64,000 nt of DNA, taken from contig OY282442.1 of the NCBI GenBank assembly GCA_958296115.1, positions 2,462,943-2,526,942 of the forward strand, written 5' to 3'. Every line of letters begins with the position of its first letter. Position 1 is the first letter of the stretch. The notes under the pieces are model-generated. The model was not told the origin of the DNA. It saw nothing but the letters and a program-made list of their open reading frames with translations, and did no database searches. This DNA comes from an uncultured Dehalococcoidia bacterium. Lineage in GTDB: Bacteria; Chloroflexota; Dehalococcoidia; Lucifugimonadales; CAJWER01. A program made the translations under genes and the position numbers. Below, in pieces: positions 45,909 through 54,429 of this stretch.

Positions 45909-46004
45909 TTGACACAACCACGCCAACCCTCTAATATATTCATACCACCCCAGCGATCGTATCGCTGGCCCGACGCTCCCCTCAACAGGGGGGCGTTTCT
46001 TTAT
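45909..46004 (+). ncRNA. Tandem small-RNA array, unit 1
   Basis: Promoter TTGACA (45909-45914), 17-base spacer, TAATAT (45932-45937); predicted start near 45944. The ~60-base transcript has hairpin 1 CCAGCGAT-CGT-ATCGCTGG (45950-45968), then CCCG, then terminator hairpin ACGCTCCCCT-CAAC-AGGGGGGCGT (45973-45996) with TTTCTTTAT. No frame or ribosome site. Confidence 0.75.
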
Positions 46005-46013
46005 ATGAGGATG

Positions 46014-46106
46014 TTGACATAACCACGCCAACCCTCTAATATGTGCATACCACCCCAGCGAGAGTATCGCTGGGCCGACGCTCCCCTCACAGGGGGCGTT
46101 TCTTCA
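46014..46106 (+). ncRNA. Tandem small-RNA array, unit 2
   Basis: Promoter TTGACA (46014-46019), 17 bases, TAATAT (46037-46042). Hairpin 1 is CCAGCGA-GAGTA-TCGCTGG (46055-46073), and terminator hairpin at 46078-46099 with TTTCTTCAT. 105 bp after unit 1. Confidence 0.75.
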
Positions 46107-46116
46107 TATAAGGACG

Positions 46117-46216
46117 TTGACACAACCACGCCAACCCTCTAACATTCACACACCACCCCAGCGAGAGTATCGCTGGCCCGACGCTCCCCTACACGGGGGG
46201 GCGTCCTCTTTTTATT
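46117..46216 (+). ncRNA. Tandem small-RNA array, unit 3
   Basis: Promoter TTGACA (46117-46122), 17 bases, TAACAT (46140-46145). Hairpin 1 at 46158-46176 as in unit 2; terminator hairpin 46181-46204, loop ACAC, followed by CCTCTTTTTATT. 103 bp after unit 2. The -10 is the weakest of the four. Confidence 0.72.
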
Positions 46217-46221
46217 AGGGG

Positions 46222-46318
46222 TTGACATAACCACGCCAAGCCTCTAATATATGCATACCACCCCAGCGAGAGTATCGCTGGCCCGACGCTCCCCTCAACA
46301 GGGGGGCGTCCTCTTTTC
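46222..46318 (+). ncRNA. Tandem small-RNA array, unit 4
   Basis: Promoter TTGACA (46222-46227), 17 bases, TAATAT (46245-46250). Hairpin 1 at 46263-46281; terminator hairpin 46286-46309, followed by CCTCTTTTCC. 105 bp after unit 3; converges on the 3' end of the NYN gene. Confidence 0.75.
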
Positions 46319-46358
46319 CAAACCCTAGTCCAGCCCACGCGGTGTGCCCCTACTCCCC

Positions 46359-46982
46359 TTACGCCCAACTCGCCGGTCGCGTCAGCAGATAACCGTCAGC
46401 CCCGGCAACTCGTTCCGGCAAGAGACTGTCTCTGAAAGCTTCACGCCCTATCGTGAACGACGACGACGACGCCTCGCGCAGGTGTTTCGAGGCTCTGTCA
46501 GGTGGAAATGCGACGACCACGCGCTTCTCAGGATACCGCCGCTGGACGGCGTACACGGGGCCCGACAGGTCGCTGTCGGCTGATATGAGAATAGCCGTGT
46601 CGAAGGCGTCGTCCTGAGCGTCGCCCAGCAGCTCGACCGAGATATTCACGTCGGTCATCTTCTCCTCGTAGGTCTGCCAAGTAGCCCCGCACTGCTGGCA
46701 GCGCCTGCCCTTCAGCAGAAAATAGCCGTAGTGGATGTGAAAGTCCGGCCGAGTCGCCAGCGCTTCCAGATAAACATTCTGTCTGTCCGGCTTGCCAGGA
46801 TCATCCGGCTCTGCCAGCGCCCGCGCGGTGAAGTAGCGAACCGCCGCCAGGCGCTGGTCAGGCCATAGCAGGTTCTCCGCGAGACGGCGAACGTCCAGCC
46901 AGTAGTACCGCCGCCAGCCCTTGGACCTAAGGCCGTAGTACAGGTTGAACCCGTCCACGTACACCACCACCCGCCGAGTCAA
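46359..46982 (-). CDS. NYN domain (LabA/DUF88-like) RNase-family protein
   Basis: A 207-residue PIN-like nuclease fold. Acidic residues of the site: VVYVDGFNLYYG (Asp10), EEKMTDVNISVELLGDAQDDAFD (about 107-128) and AILISADSDLSGPV (about 131-144). A CQQCGATW zinc-knuckle-like insert lies at about 94. Expected to cut or bind RNA. Sits tail-to-tail with the four-unit RNA array and between the DUF1156 and DUF499 genes, so an RNA-linked defence role is conceivable but unproven. Confidence 0.88.
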   Translation of the reverse strand: MTRRVVVYVDGFNLYYGLRSKGWRRYYWLDVRRLAENLLWPDQRLAAVRYFTARALAEPDDPGKPDRQNVYLEALATRPDFHIHYGYFLLKGRRCQQCGATWQTYEEKMTDVNISVELLGDAQDDAFDTAILISADSDLSGPVYAVQRRYPEKRVVVAFPPDRASKHLREASSSSFTIGREAFRDSLLPERVAGADGYLLTRPASWA

Positions 46983-47130
46983 CAGGCCATCCCGCGCCGA
47001 GTCATGCGCAACATTCTAGCGCTTCCGTCCATCTGGGCAGGCCTCATCCCCTCTCCCCTCGACGCTACAGGGCTAGGGTGAGGGTGATTCCCCCTCCCAA
47101 AATTGCCCCCAAATTGCCCCATAGCGCCCC
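46983..47130. repeat. Intergenic repeat region before RNA element copy 3
   Basis: A truncated family D/A composite (about 47025-47085) and AATTGCCCC direct repeats (47101-47122) just upstream of the RNA-element promoter. No gene seen. Confidence 0.6.
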
Positions 47131-47604
47131 TTGACACGCCGAGAACAGCCGTGCTAGTCTGGTAGACGGCCCGAAGGGGCGTATCCCAAACGAGCATAGA
47201 GCCCACCTCTGCCCTTGGCATCATACACGCCGCTGCTGTTGGACGGGGCACCCGCGTGTACGAGAAGGTCCCTCTATGTTTCGGCGCCTCGCACAGGAGG
47301 ACGTAGTGCCAAATGCGTCTCCCCCGTTCCAGGTGCGGACTCTCGGACGACCGGGAGGACCGTAGCCAGCGCAGCCCGACGCCTTGGCGGGTGGAAGGAC
47401 GAAGCGCGAACGCAGGCGGTCCCGCAAAGGACCGTCAGCCGTCCGGGAAAGCCCGGGGTGGGGTTTGCAACCCCAAGTGTCGGCGAGCGTACGACGTCGG
47501 CATCCCCGAAGCAAGTAGCGGAGTCACTGCCTTGCAGGGCATACTCAATCCCCCGTGTGAGCGGGGGAATCAGGAGTAGATAGGGCGCGGGTCGCAAGAC
47601 CCGC
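47131..47604 (+). ncRNA. Candidate structured RNA element, copy 3 of 3
   Basis: The most diverged copy (474 bp) of the element at 5694 and 26715. Promoter TTGACA (47131-47136), 18 bases, TAGTCT (47155-47160); terminal GCGGGTC-GCAA-GACCCGC (47587-47604). Relative to copy 1 it carries small indels, one in the region 47190-47240, yet stems are preserved or lengthened by paired changes (GGGGTT/AACCCC; CCCCCG/CGGGGG). This argues for function as RNA rather than protein. Confidence 0.6.
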
Positions 47605-47953
47605 CAAGTTCCCTCTCCCTCTCGGGGGAAAGGGCCAGGGTGAGGGCAAACGCCCCACCCTGCGTCCCCTCCCCCGAAGGGAAAGGGTGAAATCAGGCGC
47701 AGAAGCGGCTAGAACCCGCCAGAGCGCCAACAGAAAAGGAGCCGGCTGAGACGAAACGAACATAGACGAAGGCGCCAACGAGGCGCCGCTCTTCATCACT
47801 CTCCCTTGACGGGTGAGGGTAACTCAGCGCGCCCCCATCTCGACTCGCTACTCTACCTCGCCACTATCCCATGAGGGCAATTCAGCGCGTCCCATGACAC
47901 GCCCCCGCTTACAGCCTATTCACCACTAAACGCAAAGCCTTGCGCTCAGCCCC
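47605..47953. repeat. Dispersed repeats after RNA element copy 3
   Basis: Family A elements at about 47611-47647, 47668-47687 and 47801-47822, and the 47710-47770 stretch shared with the flanks of copies 1 and 2. No gene seen. Confidence 0.65.
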
Positions 47954-50900
47954 CTACACGATGTCCATCTCCAGCCCCAGCTGCGCCCCGTTCTCCCGCA
48001 CCGACCGCTCTATCCCCTCCGAAAAGCCGTCTTCCTTCTGCCCCGATATCGTGATGGTCACCGTAACCGCTCCCCCATCCGCCTGCAGGTTCCGGATTAT
48101 CTCCTCGCGGAGCTGCCCCACCTCATCCAGCGACAGGTCCCCCTGCACCGTCTTGGACGCGATTATGCGACTCGGCCCGCGACTCGGCGTTCCACCACCT
48201 CCAGGGCCATTGACCGGTTTCACCTCCTCTTCCTCTTCCTCTTCCTCTTCTCCCTCCCTCTTCTGCTCTTCCTCCTTGACGAGCCCCTGCTCTTCCTCCT
48301 TGACCAGCCCCGCCATGTCCGGGTGAACCAGCAGCCGCGTTCCCGCTCCAAGCCGCGTGGCGTCGTCTATCGGCTCCCCGAAGCGCATCCCCTTGTACCC
48401 GTCCTCCTCGTCGTACCCGTCCGCGTGCCCGAACGCGCCCTCCCGCACGCCCCGCTCCACGCACTTGACCAGTACCCCCTTGCTCCGCAATCGCGGCATG
48501 TACACGTTGCTCGTCATCATGTCCCACAGCGCATCTATGCCAACGTGGTCCATCCCGTCGCGCCACACGTAGTTGTACAGCACGCTCGCAAGCGCCGACG
48601 GCGAAATCTCGTCCACCAGCGCCTCTTCTTCCACGCACTTGCTCAACGCCGCCGAGAATATCTGCCCGTTGTCCTGCGCGTCGACCTGCCACGAAGACAC
48701 CCGGTATTCCGCCTTCTGCGGGTCGTCCTGCACCGGCGCCATCACCCACTTGTAAGCCCTCACCAACGCCGCGCGAGCCTCGCCCTCCGCCTTCCCCGCG
48801 CTGTTCCTCGCCTGGCTGCGACGGCCCCCCGCGAGGTTCTCGATCCGCCTCTCCCCGTTGATTATGGAATCCCACGCCAAGTACGTCTTCACGCTGCTCC
48901 GCAGGCTGCGAACGTCGTCGCTCTTGGCGGCCAGGAACAACAGCGTGTTCCGGCGCACGCGCGGCGCCTCGCCACGGTTGCCCAGAATCTCCAGCGCCTG
49001 CCCCTGCGCCTCGTCCTTCTCGCTCGAACGAGTGGGAAGCGGCTTGCCGGGCGGCAGCGCGACCAGCCGAACGTCGTCCGACTCCGGAACCGCCCCATCC
49101 GGGCAGATTATCACGTTCGGGCTGCGCCCCGCCGCATCGTGCAGCTCCGAGACTATGTACTCGTCCGCCGCCCGGTCGCTCATGTCCGCGTACCGGTCAG
49201 TCGCCACCTTGTTCAGGTTCTCCTCGACGTGGAAATACCGCCTGCCGTTGTCGTCGTACAGGTAGTACAGGCTGCCGCTCATCCGGCTCAACGCCTCCTC
49301 ATACACCGAAACCCCCTGGCCGGGCTGCACTGCCCCCAAGTGTATGCGCCGCGCGTCTATGCCCTTGACCGCCCCGCTTGGAGCGCTGCCCAGGAATATG
49401 ACCCGCGCGACACGCTTGGCAGCCCCCTCCACCGACCCGAACCGCTGCGGCGACTCCGCGTCTATGTTGTCCGTCCGCGAACCCTTGCCGTCCACCTCCC
49501 GCAGCACCGGCCGCCACTGCTCGCTCAACATCTTCACGAACTCGTCCGCCAGCGTGGGGTCGTCCAGCGGCAGCTTGCCAGGCATGATCAGCGGCGAGTT
49601 GTCGCCGTCCACATAGAGCCGATTGACGCAGCTCGCCATCATCCGCAGCACGCCGCGCGTGCGCTGGAACCGCGGAATGGACGACCACTCGGAGTTCAGC
49701 CGCTCGAATATCTCCGGATGCACCGGGTAGCACGCCTTCATCAACTCCAAGTAGCGCGTCTCCCGCGCCTCTTGCGGATAATTCCGCCGCGATGAGCTAT
49801 ACATCTTCGAGAACGCCTCGCACGTGCGGTCACGCTCCCCCTCGTCTATCTCGCTCCCGAAGAGCCGACGCCGAACCACCTCATACGACTCGCTCGTCTC
49901 CAGCGGCTCCCAGACCGCCTCGACCCGCCCCATCAGCCGCTCCAAGCGGTCCAGCGCCTCTTCGCCCCCCTCGTCCCCAAGCTCTTCCCTGCTGTCCGGC
50001 AGCGTAACCACCAGCGCCGCGCTGCCGCTCCGGCGGACCGACTCGGTGAGAGCCTGCGTGAAGGTGTATATCGAATCCTTCGCGCCCCCGGCGTTGCGGA
50101 CGTATGCGACCAGCTCGTCTATGAGTATCACGCACGGCCCGACATGCTCGAACAGCGCGTCCAATTGCGCCCCGCCGGGCGCCGTGCCCTGTCGAGCCGC
50201 CGCGCCCACCAAGTCGTATGCGTCCTGCCCCCCAAGCTGGTAGGCCATCTCCCCCCACAGCGTGTTCAGAGGGTCGCCGCTGGGAGCCGAGCGGACGTCG
50301 GTCGTCGCCAAGAACGTGCCAGCCAGAACCGCCACCCTGGGAGGCTCGCCCGCCGAAGGATCCCAGCCCGCCTCCTCGATGATGCCCCCAATCTCACCGC
50401 TCACCCTGTCGGAGCCGCCCGCGGGAGGGTTCAGCAGAGCGTCCGCGCTGCTCACCAGGTGGTACAGCGCTATCAGGCTGTGCGTCTTCCCGCCCCCAAA
50501 GCCGGTCTTGATCTGGATTACCGGGTCGCCCCCTCTCCCGCCCAGGCGGCTCAGAGTGTTCACCAGCAGGGCCCGGATTCCAGGAGTAACGTGGGTCTGG
50601 TCGAAGAAGCTGACCGGGTTCCCGTACTCGGTCGCCTCGGCCCGCCCGTCGTGGACCATCTGCAGGTCCGCCATGAACTCCGCCTGCCGAAAGGTCCCCA
50701 AGGTTACGTCCTGGCTCGGCAGGATTACCTCGCGCCACGGCGCAAGGTCGGACGAGGAGCGCGCCTTGACCGCCTTGGAGGCGTCTTCCCGCGGCGTTTT
50801 GTCGTTCTTGTTAGGCGCGTCCCCTATCTGCGACTCGCCCTCCGGGACGACGCCATCCACCCGCGGCGCATCCGCCTCGACAGGCGCGGCCGGAGCCTCC

Positions 50901-51373
50901 TTGCCCCCAAACAGCCCGTCCCTGATGCCATCCACGGCCGCCTTGGCCTCCGGCGCGTTGATCCGGTCGAGCATGTTCGCAATGAGGTACAGACATGTCC
51001 GCGTGTACTCCGCGTCCATATCCTGAGGGCTCGGATGCGCCACCTGGTTTCGAGCGTCCACCACCAGCCAGAGCTCGCTCTGTACAGCGGATGCTTCGTT
51101 GAAGGCGCGATCGAAGACCTCGCGCCAGTTCCGACGAACCAGATGCGGAAAGTCGTTGACGTCTATCGCCTCTTCGACGCCCTTGCCCGCTCGGATGTCC
51201 TGATCGAACAGGCTGGCGCGCCTGTCGCGCAACGACAAGCGCACCGCGTCCTCGATCCGCTCGCCCCGCAGCGCACGCATCTGCCGCACGATGAACGGGC
51301 GCATGGCGTCGCGCAGAATGTCTATCGCATCAGAAAGCGCGTCCCTGTTCGGTCTGTTCCTAATGGCTGTCAA
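47954..51373 (-). CDS. DUF499 AAA+-like ATPase with N-terminal Swt1-type HEPN domain
   Basis: A 1139-residue protein. The N-terminal ~130 residues have a HEPN-like helical domain with R-N-Q-V-A-H (R-x4-H, possible RNase motif). After a polar linker, the ATPase has Walker A KTGFGGGKTHS and Walker B CVILIDELVAYV, typical of DUF499/COG1483. The tail has a duplicated LVKEEEQ motif and a Glu run encoded by a CCTCTT microsatellite (about 48228-48300). Start TTG 51373 follows GGAGG; the longer frame to 51430 lacks similarity. Partner of the DUF1156 methylase in predicted defence clusters; the usual helicase is not in the window. Confidence 0.88.
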   Translation of the reverse strand: MTAIRNRPNRDALSDAIDILRDAMRPFIVRQMRALRGERIEDAVRLSLRDRRASLFDQDIRAGKGVEEAIDVNDFPHLVRRNWREVFDRAFNEASAVQSELWLVVDARNQVAHPSPQDMDAEYTRTCLYLIANMLDRINAPEAKAAVDGIRDGLFGGKEAPAAPVEADAPRVDGVVPEGESQIGDAPNKNDKTPREDASKAVKARSSSDLAPWREVILPSQDVTLGTFRQAEFMADLQMVHDGRAEATEYGNPVSFFDQTHVTPGIRALLVNTLSRLGGRGGDPVIQIKTGFGGGKTHSLIALYHLVSSADALLNPPAGGSDRVSGEIGGIIEEAGWDPSAGEPPRVAVLAGTFLATTDVRSAPSGDPLNTLWGEMAYQLGGQDAYDLVGAAARQGTAPGGAQLDALFEHVGPCVILIDELVAYVRNAGGAKDSIYTFTQALTESVRRSGSAALVVTLPDSREELGDEGGEEALDRLERLMGRVEAVWEPLETSESYEVVRRRLFGSEIDEGERDRTCEAFSKMYSSSRRNYPQEARETRYLELMKACYPVHPEIFERLNSEWSSIPRFQRTRGVLRMMASCVNRLYVDGDNSPLIMPGKLPLDDPTLADEFVKMLSEQWRPVLREVDGKGSRTDNIDAESPQRFGSVEGAAKRVARVIFLGSAPSGAVKGIDARRIHLGAVQPGQGVSVYEEALSRMSGSLYYLYDDNGRRYFHVEENLNKVATDRYADMSDRAADEYIVSELHDAAGRSPNVIICPDGAVPESDDVRLVALPPGKPLPTRSSEKDEAQGQALEILGNRGEAPRVRRNTLLFLAAKSDDVRSLRSSVKTYLAWDSIINGERRIENLAGGRRSQARNSAGKAEGEARAALVRAYKWVMAPVQDDPQKAEYRVSSWQVDAQDNGQIFSAALSKCVEEEALVDEISPSALASVLYNYVWRDGMDHVGIDALWDMMTSNVYMPRLRSKGVLVKCVERGVREGAFGHADGYDEEDGYKGMRFGEPIDDATRLGAGTRLLVHPDMAGLVKEEEQGLVKEEEQKREGEEEEEEEEEVKPVNGPGGGGTPSRGPSRIIASKTVQGDLSLDEVGQLREEIIRNLQADGGAVTVTITISGQKEDGFSEGIERSVRENGAQLGLEMDIV

Positions 51374-51482
51374 CTTTGCGCCTCCGGAATGTATGCGTAC
51401 TATATTACGCCGTCCCAACTCTCCGGACATGCCCCCTTGAGCGCCCGGCTATGGTCGTGGCGAGCGCCCTGCCGCCCTCATC

Positions 51483-51911
51483 CTACTCGCCGGACGACGT
51501 AGTAGCGTCGTATATCGCGTCGTCGTACGTCTGCCGTCGAGGGCAATGGTACGCATAGAGGCCGTATATCTCCTCGGCGCGGTCGGCGGCCGGTGAATCG
51601 GCATCCGCATTCCGCGCCGCTATCAGCTCGTCCGCAGCCCGCTTCGCACGCTCGCACACCGTGTCCTCGTCATCCTGATTCTCGTTCACCCACTCCGCCG
51701 CGTCATCCACCCTCGCATCCAAAATCGGCGTTGGCGCAGGCGTTGGCGTTGGCGTGTCCATTGGCGTCGGCGTCGGCGTGTTCATGAGCGTCGGCGTTGC
51801 GGACGGCTCCGGCTCCACCGCCGCATCGCCCACGTCCTCGTTCGTGGAGCCGCACGCCGTCAACGCCGCGAGTATCGCCATCACAGCCGCCGCCGCTATC
51901 GCTGTCCTCAT
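51483..51911 (-). CDS. Small Cys-containing lipoprotein
   Basis: A 142-residue exported protein. Signal peptide ending ALTAC (lipobox, Cys about residue 20), then a Pro-Thr repeat linker (TPTPTPMDTPTPTPAPTP) and a helical C-terminal domain with two cysteines (VCERAK, YHCPRR). Start ATG 51911 has AAGGGAGA upstream. Function unknown; linker style matches the lipoprotein at 1-320. Confidence 0.75.
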   Translation of the reverse strand: MRTAIAAAAVMAILAALTACGSTNEDVGDAAVEPEPSATPTLMNTPTPTPMDTPTPTPAPTPILDARVDDAAEWVNENQDDEDTVCERAKRAADELIAARNADADSPAADRAEEIYGLYAYHCPRRQTYDDAIYDATTSSGE

Positions 51912-51944
51912 AGCGTCTCCCTTCATCCTGGACTTGCGCTCTGC

Positions 51945-52034
51945 CTACTACCCCGTCCACTCAATATCACGGGCAGGCAGTCCCGCCTCTATTATCCCCT
52001 CCCCCTTCACGGGAGAGGGCTAGGGTGAGGGTGT
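51945..52034. repeat. Composite dispersed repeat (families D and A)
   Basis: Family D followed by a family A palindrome, just downstream of the SDR gene's 3' end and upstream of the lipoprotein gene. Confidence 0.7.
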
Positions 52035-52060
52035 ACTCAGGACGACCAATGCGCTGCCCC

Positions 52061-52816
52061 TCACGCCGTCCCCAGCTCTCCGGACAGGTCCCTGAAGTGC
52101 GTGGGCCTGATTACCAGCTCCGGCACGTTGCTCTTCTGCGGCAAGCCAGCTATCAGCGCAATCGCCTCCGCCACGTCCTCCGCGCTCACCATCGTAGCCC
52201 GCGCCGCCGCGTCCGGAGCGACCGGCCGGTTGTCCAGGATAGGCGTATCCACCTCGCCCGGGATGACCACGCTCGCGCGTATCCCCGTGTTCTTCAGGTC
52301 CTCGTTCAGAAAGCCCGTGAAGTTGATGACGGCGGCCTTGGCCGCGCTGTATATCATCCCGCCCAGCAAGCCAGGCGACAGCCCCGCCATGGACGAGACG
52401 TTGATGATCGTCCCGCTCTTCGCCTCGAGCATCGCCGGCACGACCGCCTGCGTGCAGTAGATAGTCCCAACGAGGTTCGAGTCCATGACCGCGCGAATCT
52501 CTTCCGGGGTAGTCGTGAGCAGCTTGCGGTGAGGCGAGCTATGCCCCGCCCCGTTCACCAGCGCGTCTATCCTGCCGAACGCGCCCAGCACGTCGCCAAC
52601 GGCCTCCAACACAGCGCCCCGGTCCGCCACGTCCAACCCGTAGGCCCGCGCCTCGCCCCCCCGCGCCGCAATATCCCCCGCCGCCGCCGCGACCTTCGAC
52701 TCCGTGCGCCCGAACAGCGCTACCCTCGCGCCCTGCCCAGCCATCGCCAGCGCCGACGCCCTCCCTATGCCGCTGCCACCCCCCGTGATGATGCAAACCT
52801 GATTGTCAAGAGCCAC
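52061..52816 (-). CDS. Short-chain dehydrogenase/reductase
   Basis: A 251-residue classical SDR. Cofactor motif TGGGSGIG (about 11-18), NAG, catalytic Ser in NVSSMAG (about 140), and YSAAK (Tyr/Lys, about 156-160). FGRTES after the second strand suggests NADPH preference. Substrate unknown. Start GTG 52816. An ordinary oxidoreductase gene, alone on its strand segment. Confidence 0.93.
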   Translation of the reverse strand: MALDNQVCIITGGGSGIGRASALAMAGQGARVALFGRTESKVAAAAGDIAARGGEARAYGLDVADRGAVLEAVGDVLGAFGRIDALVNGAGHSSPHRKLLTTTPEEIRAVMDSNLVGTIYCTQAVVPAMLEAKSGTIINVSSMAGLSPGLLGGMIYSAAKAAVINFTGFLNEDLKNTGIRASVVIPGEVDTPILDNRPVAPDAAARATMVSAEDVAEAIALIAGLPQKSNVPELVIRPTHFRDLSGELGTA

Positions 52817-53271
52817 ACCCGCACCTCCCTTATCCGAATATCGGAGGCGAGTATAGCACGCAGCCGCCGCAAGACAGCGGCGCCCCTCAACGCTCTTGAC
52901 GACTGAAACAGGCGATACAAGCGCACTGGGAATCGCGCGTAAGGTGAGAAAGGCCGTGCATTACGCCGCCTTCCTTGTCGAACTTGCCGGCGGCTTTCCG
53001 ACGGGAAATAGTCGGATTGAAGCGCGTCCAGACCCTGGGTGTACCAATGGATCTCTCGTTCGAAAACAGCAAGGCCAGCTACTTCGTGTTAGCTGGCCTC
53101 CCCATGTGTCCCCGACTCGTCCAAGTACAGAATATGCATGTCCGAAAGAGCGGTTGGCGGCCCGCCGAAGCGGGCGCGCGGGCCAAGCGCAACGCGGCCC
53201 TGCCGACCACCTCCATACTACGCGCTATGGAGATGCATGTCAAACCGAACCGCCCCATATTCGCCCCGCCT
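52817..53271. other. Intergenic region, no gene seen
   Basis: Short frames on both strands show no family features. It holds the stem-loop at 53073-53098. Upstream ATTCGGATAAGGGAGGTGC-like sequence near 52820 (minus strand) provides the SDR ribosome site. Confidence 0.5.
53073..53098 (-). terminator. Putative terminator of the sialidase-like operon
   Basis: GGCCAGCTA and TAGCTGGCC form a nine-pair stem with an eight-base loop; reading the minus strand it is followed by TTGCTGTTTT. It lies about 175 bases after the last sialidase-like gene. Confidence 0.55.
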
Positions 53272-54393
53272 CTAACCCTCCGACCAGACGCTCCCCCCTA
53301 TGTACCGCACGCCGTCCTCGCCGTGGAAATAGTACGCCGACAGTATCCGCCCGTCGTCGAGCGGTATCGAGGCCGGGTACCCAAGGTCCCTGTGGAGGCC
53401 GTCGTCCCGGATAACCACCTCGCGCTCGATGTCCCAGGTCATGCCCTCGTCGTCCGAGAAGCGCGCCCGCACCCCGTATGGCTCCCGCCTGTAGCCGTAT
53501 GTACACAGAACGCGCCCGCTCGGAAGCGCGGCCAGGTTGCACGGATGCCCCCACATCGGCGACCGCCTCAACCCCTGCCACGTCCACCCGTCATCGTCCG
53601 AGTACGCCTGGTACAGATACCCATCGGCGTCGTTCGTCCGCATCACCGTCAGCAGCCGACCGCTCGGCAGCCGCAGCAGAGGCGGCTCGTGGAACCCTAT
53701 CGTCCGCTCCGGGTCATACGCCACCGTCGAAGGCCGCTCCCACGTCATGCCGCCGTCGTATGACCGCGCCGTGAACACCCTGTCCTGCGCGTCTCCGGCC
53801 GCCATCCCGTGGAACGGCAGCAGCCACGTCCCATCCGGCAGCTCCACGATGCCGCTCTTGCCAGTGTGCGCGCGGTACTCGAACCCCGTTACGGACACCC
53901 GGTACGGCTCCCCCCACGTCATGCCGTTGTCGCTCGACCGCGCGAAGTAGAGGCTGTCGAATACGATGTTGTCGAGCGCTCGCCGCCTGCCCCCGCGCGA
54001 TATGTTCATGCGCTCGCCGCTCATCCGGCCAGCGTCCTCGTCGGATACGTGGACCAGCCAGCGGTGGTTGTTCATGACCAGCTCGCCCGACGACACCTGC
54101 GAGACCATCCCCATGTTCAGGTCGTTCGCGCCGTCCGAGCTGTCTATCACAACCAAGCTGTCTGGGTCCCACGTGAGCCCGCCGTCCGTGGACCTGACCA
54201 TCGCTATCCGCGATCCGTCGTCCACGTGCCGATGGCTCAAGACCATGTCCCGGGCCTCGTCGCCGCCTTCCGGCGGGCGAAACGGAGCCTGCCGAAATAC
54301 GGTAACCAGGTCGCCGTTCCGCAACCGAATGACCTCCGGGAACGCGCTGTGGAACTCCGTCCCCTTGTGTATGACGATGTGCTCTATGTCCAT
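53272..54393 (-). CDS. Exo-alpha-sialidase-like (BNR repeat) protein 1
   Basis: A 373-residue predicted six-bladed beta-propeller of the sialidase/neuraminidase superfamily. Asp-box motifs (S-x-D-x-G-x-T-W) appear as STDGGLTWD, SSDNGMTWGE, SYDGGMTWE, SDDDGWTWQ and SDDEGMTWD. FHEPPLLRLPSGRLL and the N-terminal HSAFPEVIRLRNGDLVTVFRQ are shared with the neighbour. No signal peptide, so a cytosolic role in sugar or sugar-acid metabolism is likelier than sialic acid release outside the cell. Tandem paralogue of the next gene (36-bp gap). Confidence 0.88.
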   Translation of the reverse strand: MDIEHIVIHKGTEFHSAFPEVIRLRNGDLVTVFRQAPFRPPEGGDEARDMVLSHRHVDDGSRIAMVRSTDGGLTWDPDSLVVIDSSDGANDLNMGMVSQVSSGELVMNNHRWLVHVSDEDAGRMSGERMNISRGGRRRALDNIVFDSLYFARSSDNGMTWGEPYRVSVTGFEYRAHTGKSGIVELPDGTWLLPFHGMAAGDAQDRVFTARSYDGGMTWERPSTVAYDPERTIGFHEPPLLRLPSGRLLTVMRTNDADGYLYQAYSDDDGWTWQGLRRSPMWGHPCNLAALPSGRVLCTYGYRREPYGVRARFSDDEGMTWDIEREVVIRDDGLHRDLGYPASIPLDDGRILSAYYFHGEDGVRYIGGSVWSEG

Positions 54394-54429
54394 TCCGCCT
54401 CTCCTTTCGCGCTCGCAGGCCCTGACCGC

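Noticed and set aside
45909-46318. CRISPR array
   Set aside because: Units are ~104 bp with almost the whole length conserved; there are no unique spacers, and promoter and terminator parts are visible. No cas gene nearby.
45909-46982. Type III (ToxIN-like) toxin-antitoxin with repeated RNA antitoxin
   Set aside because: Each unit has its own promoter and terminator, and the array runs toward the 3' end of the NYN gene on the other strand rather than preceding it. The resemblance is superficial.
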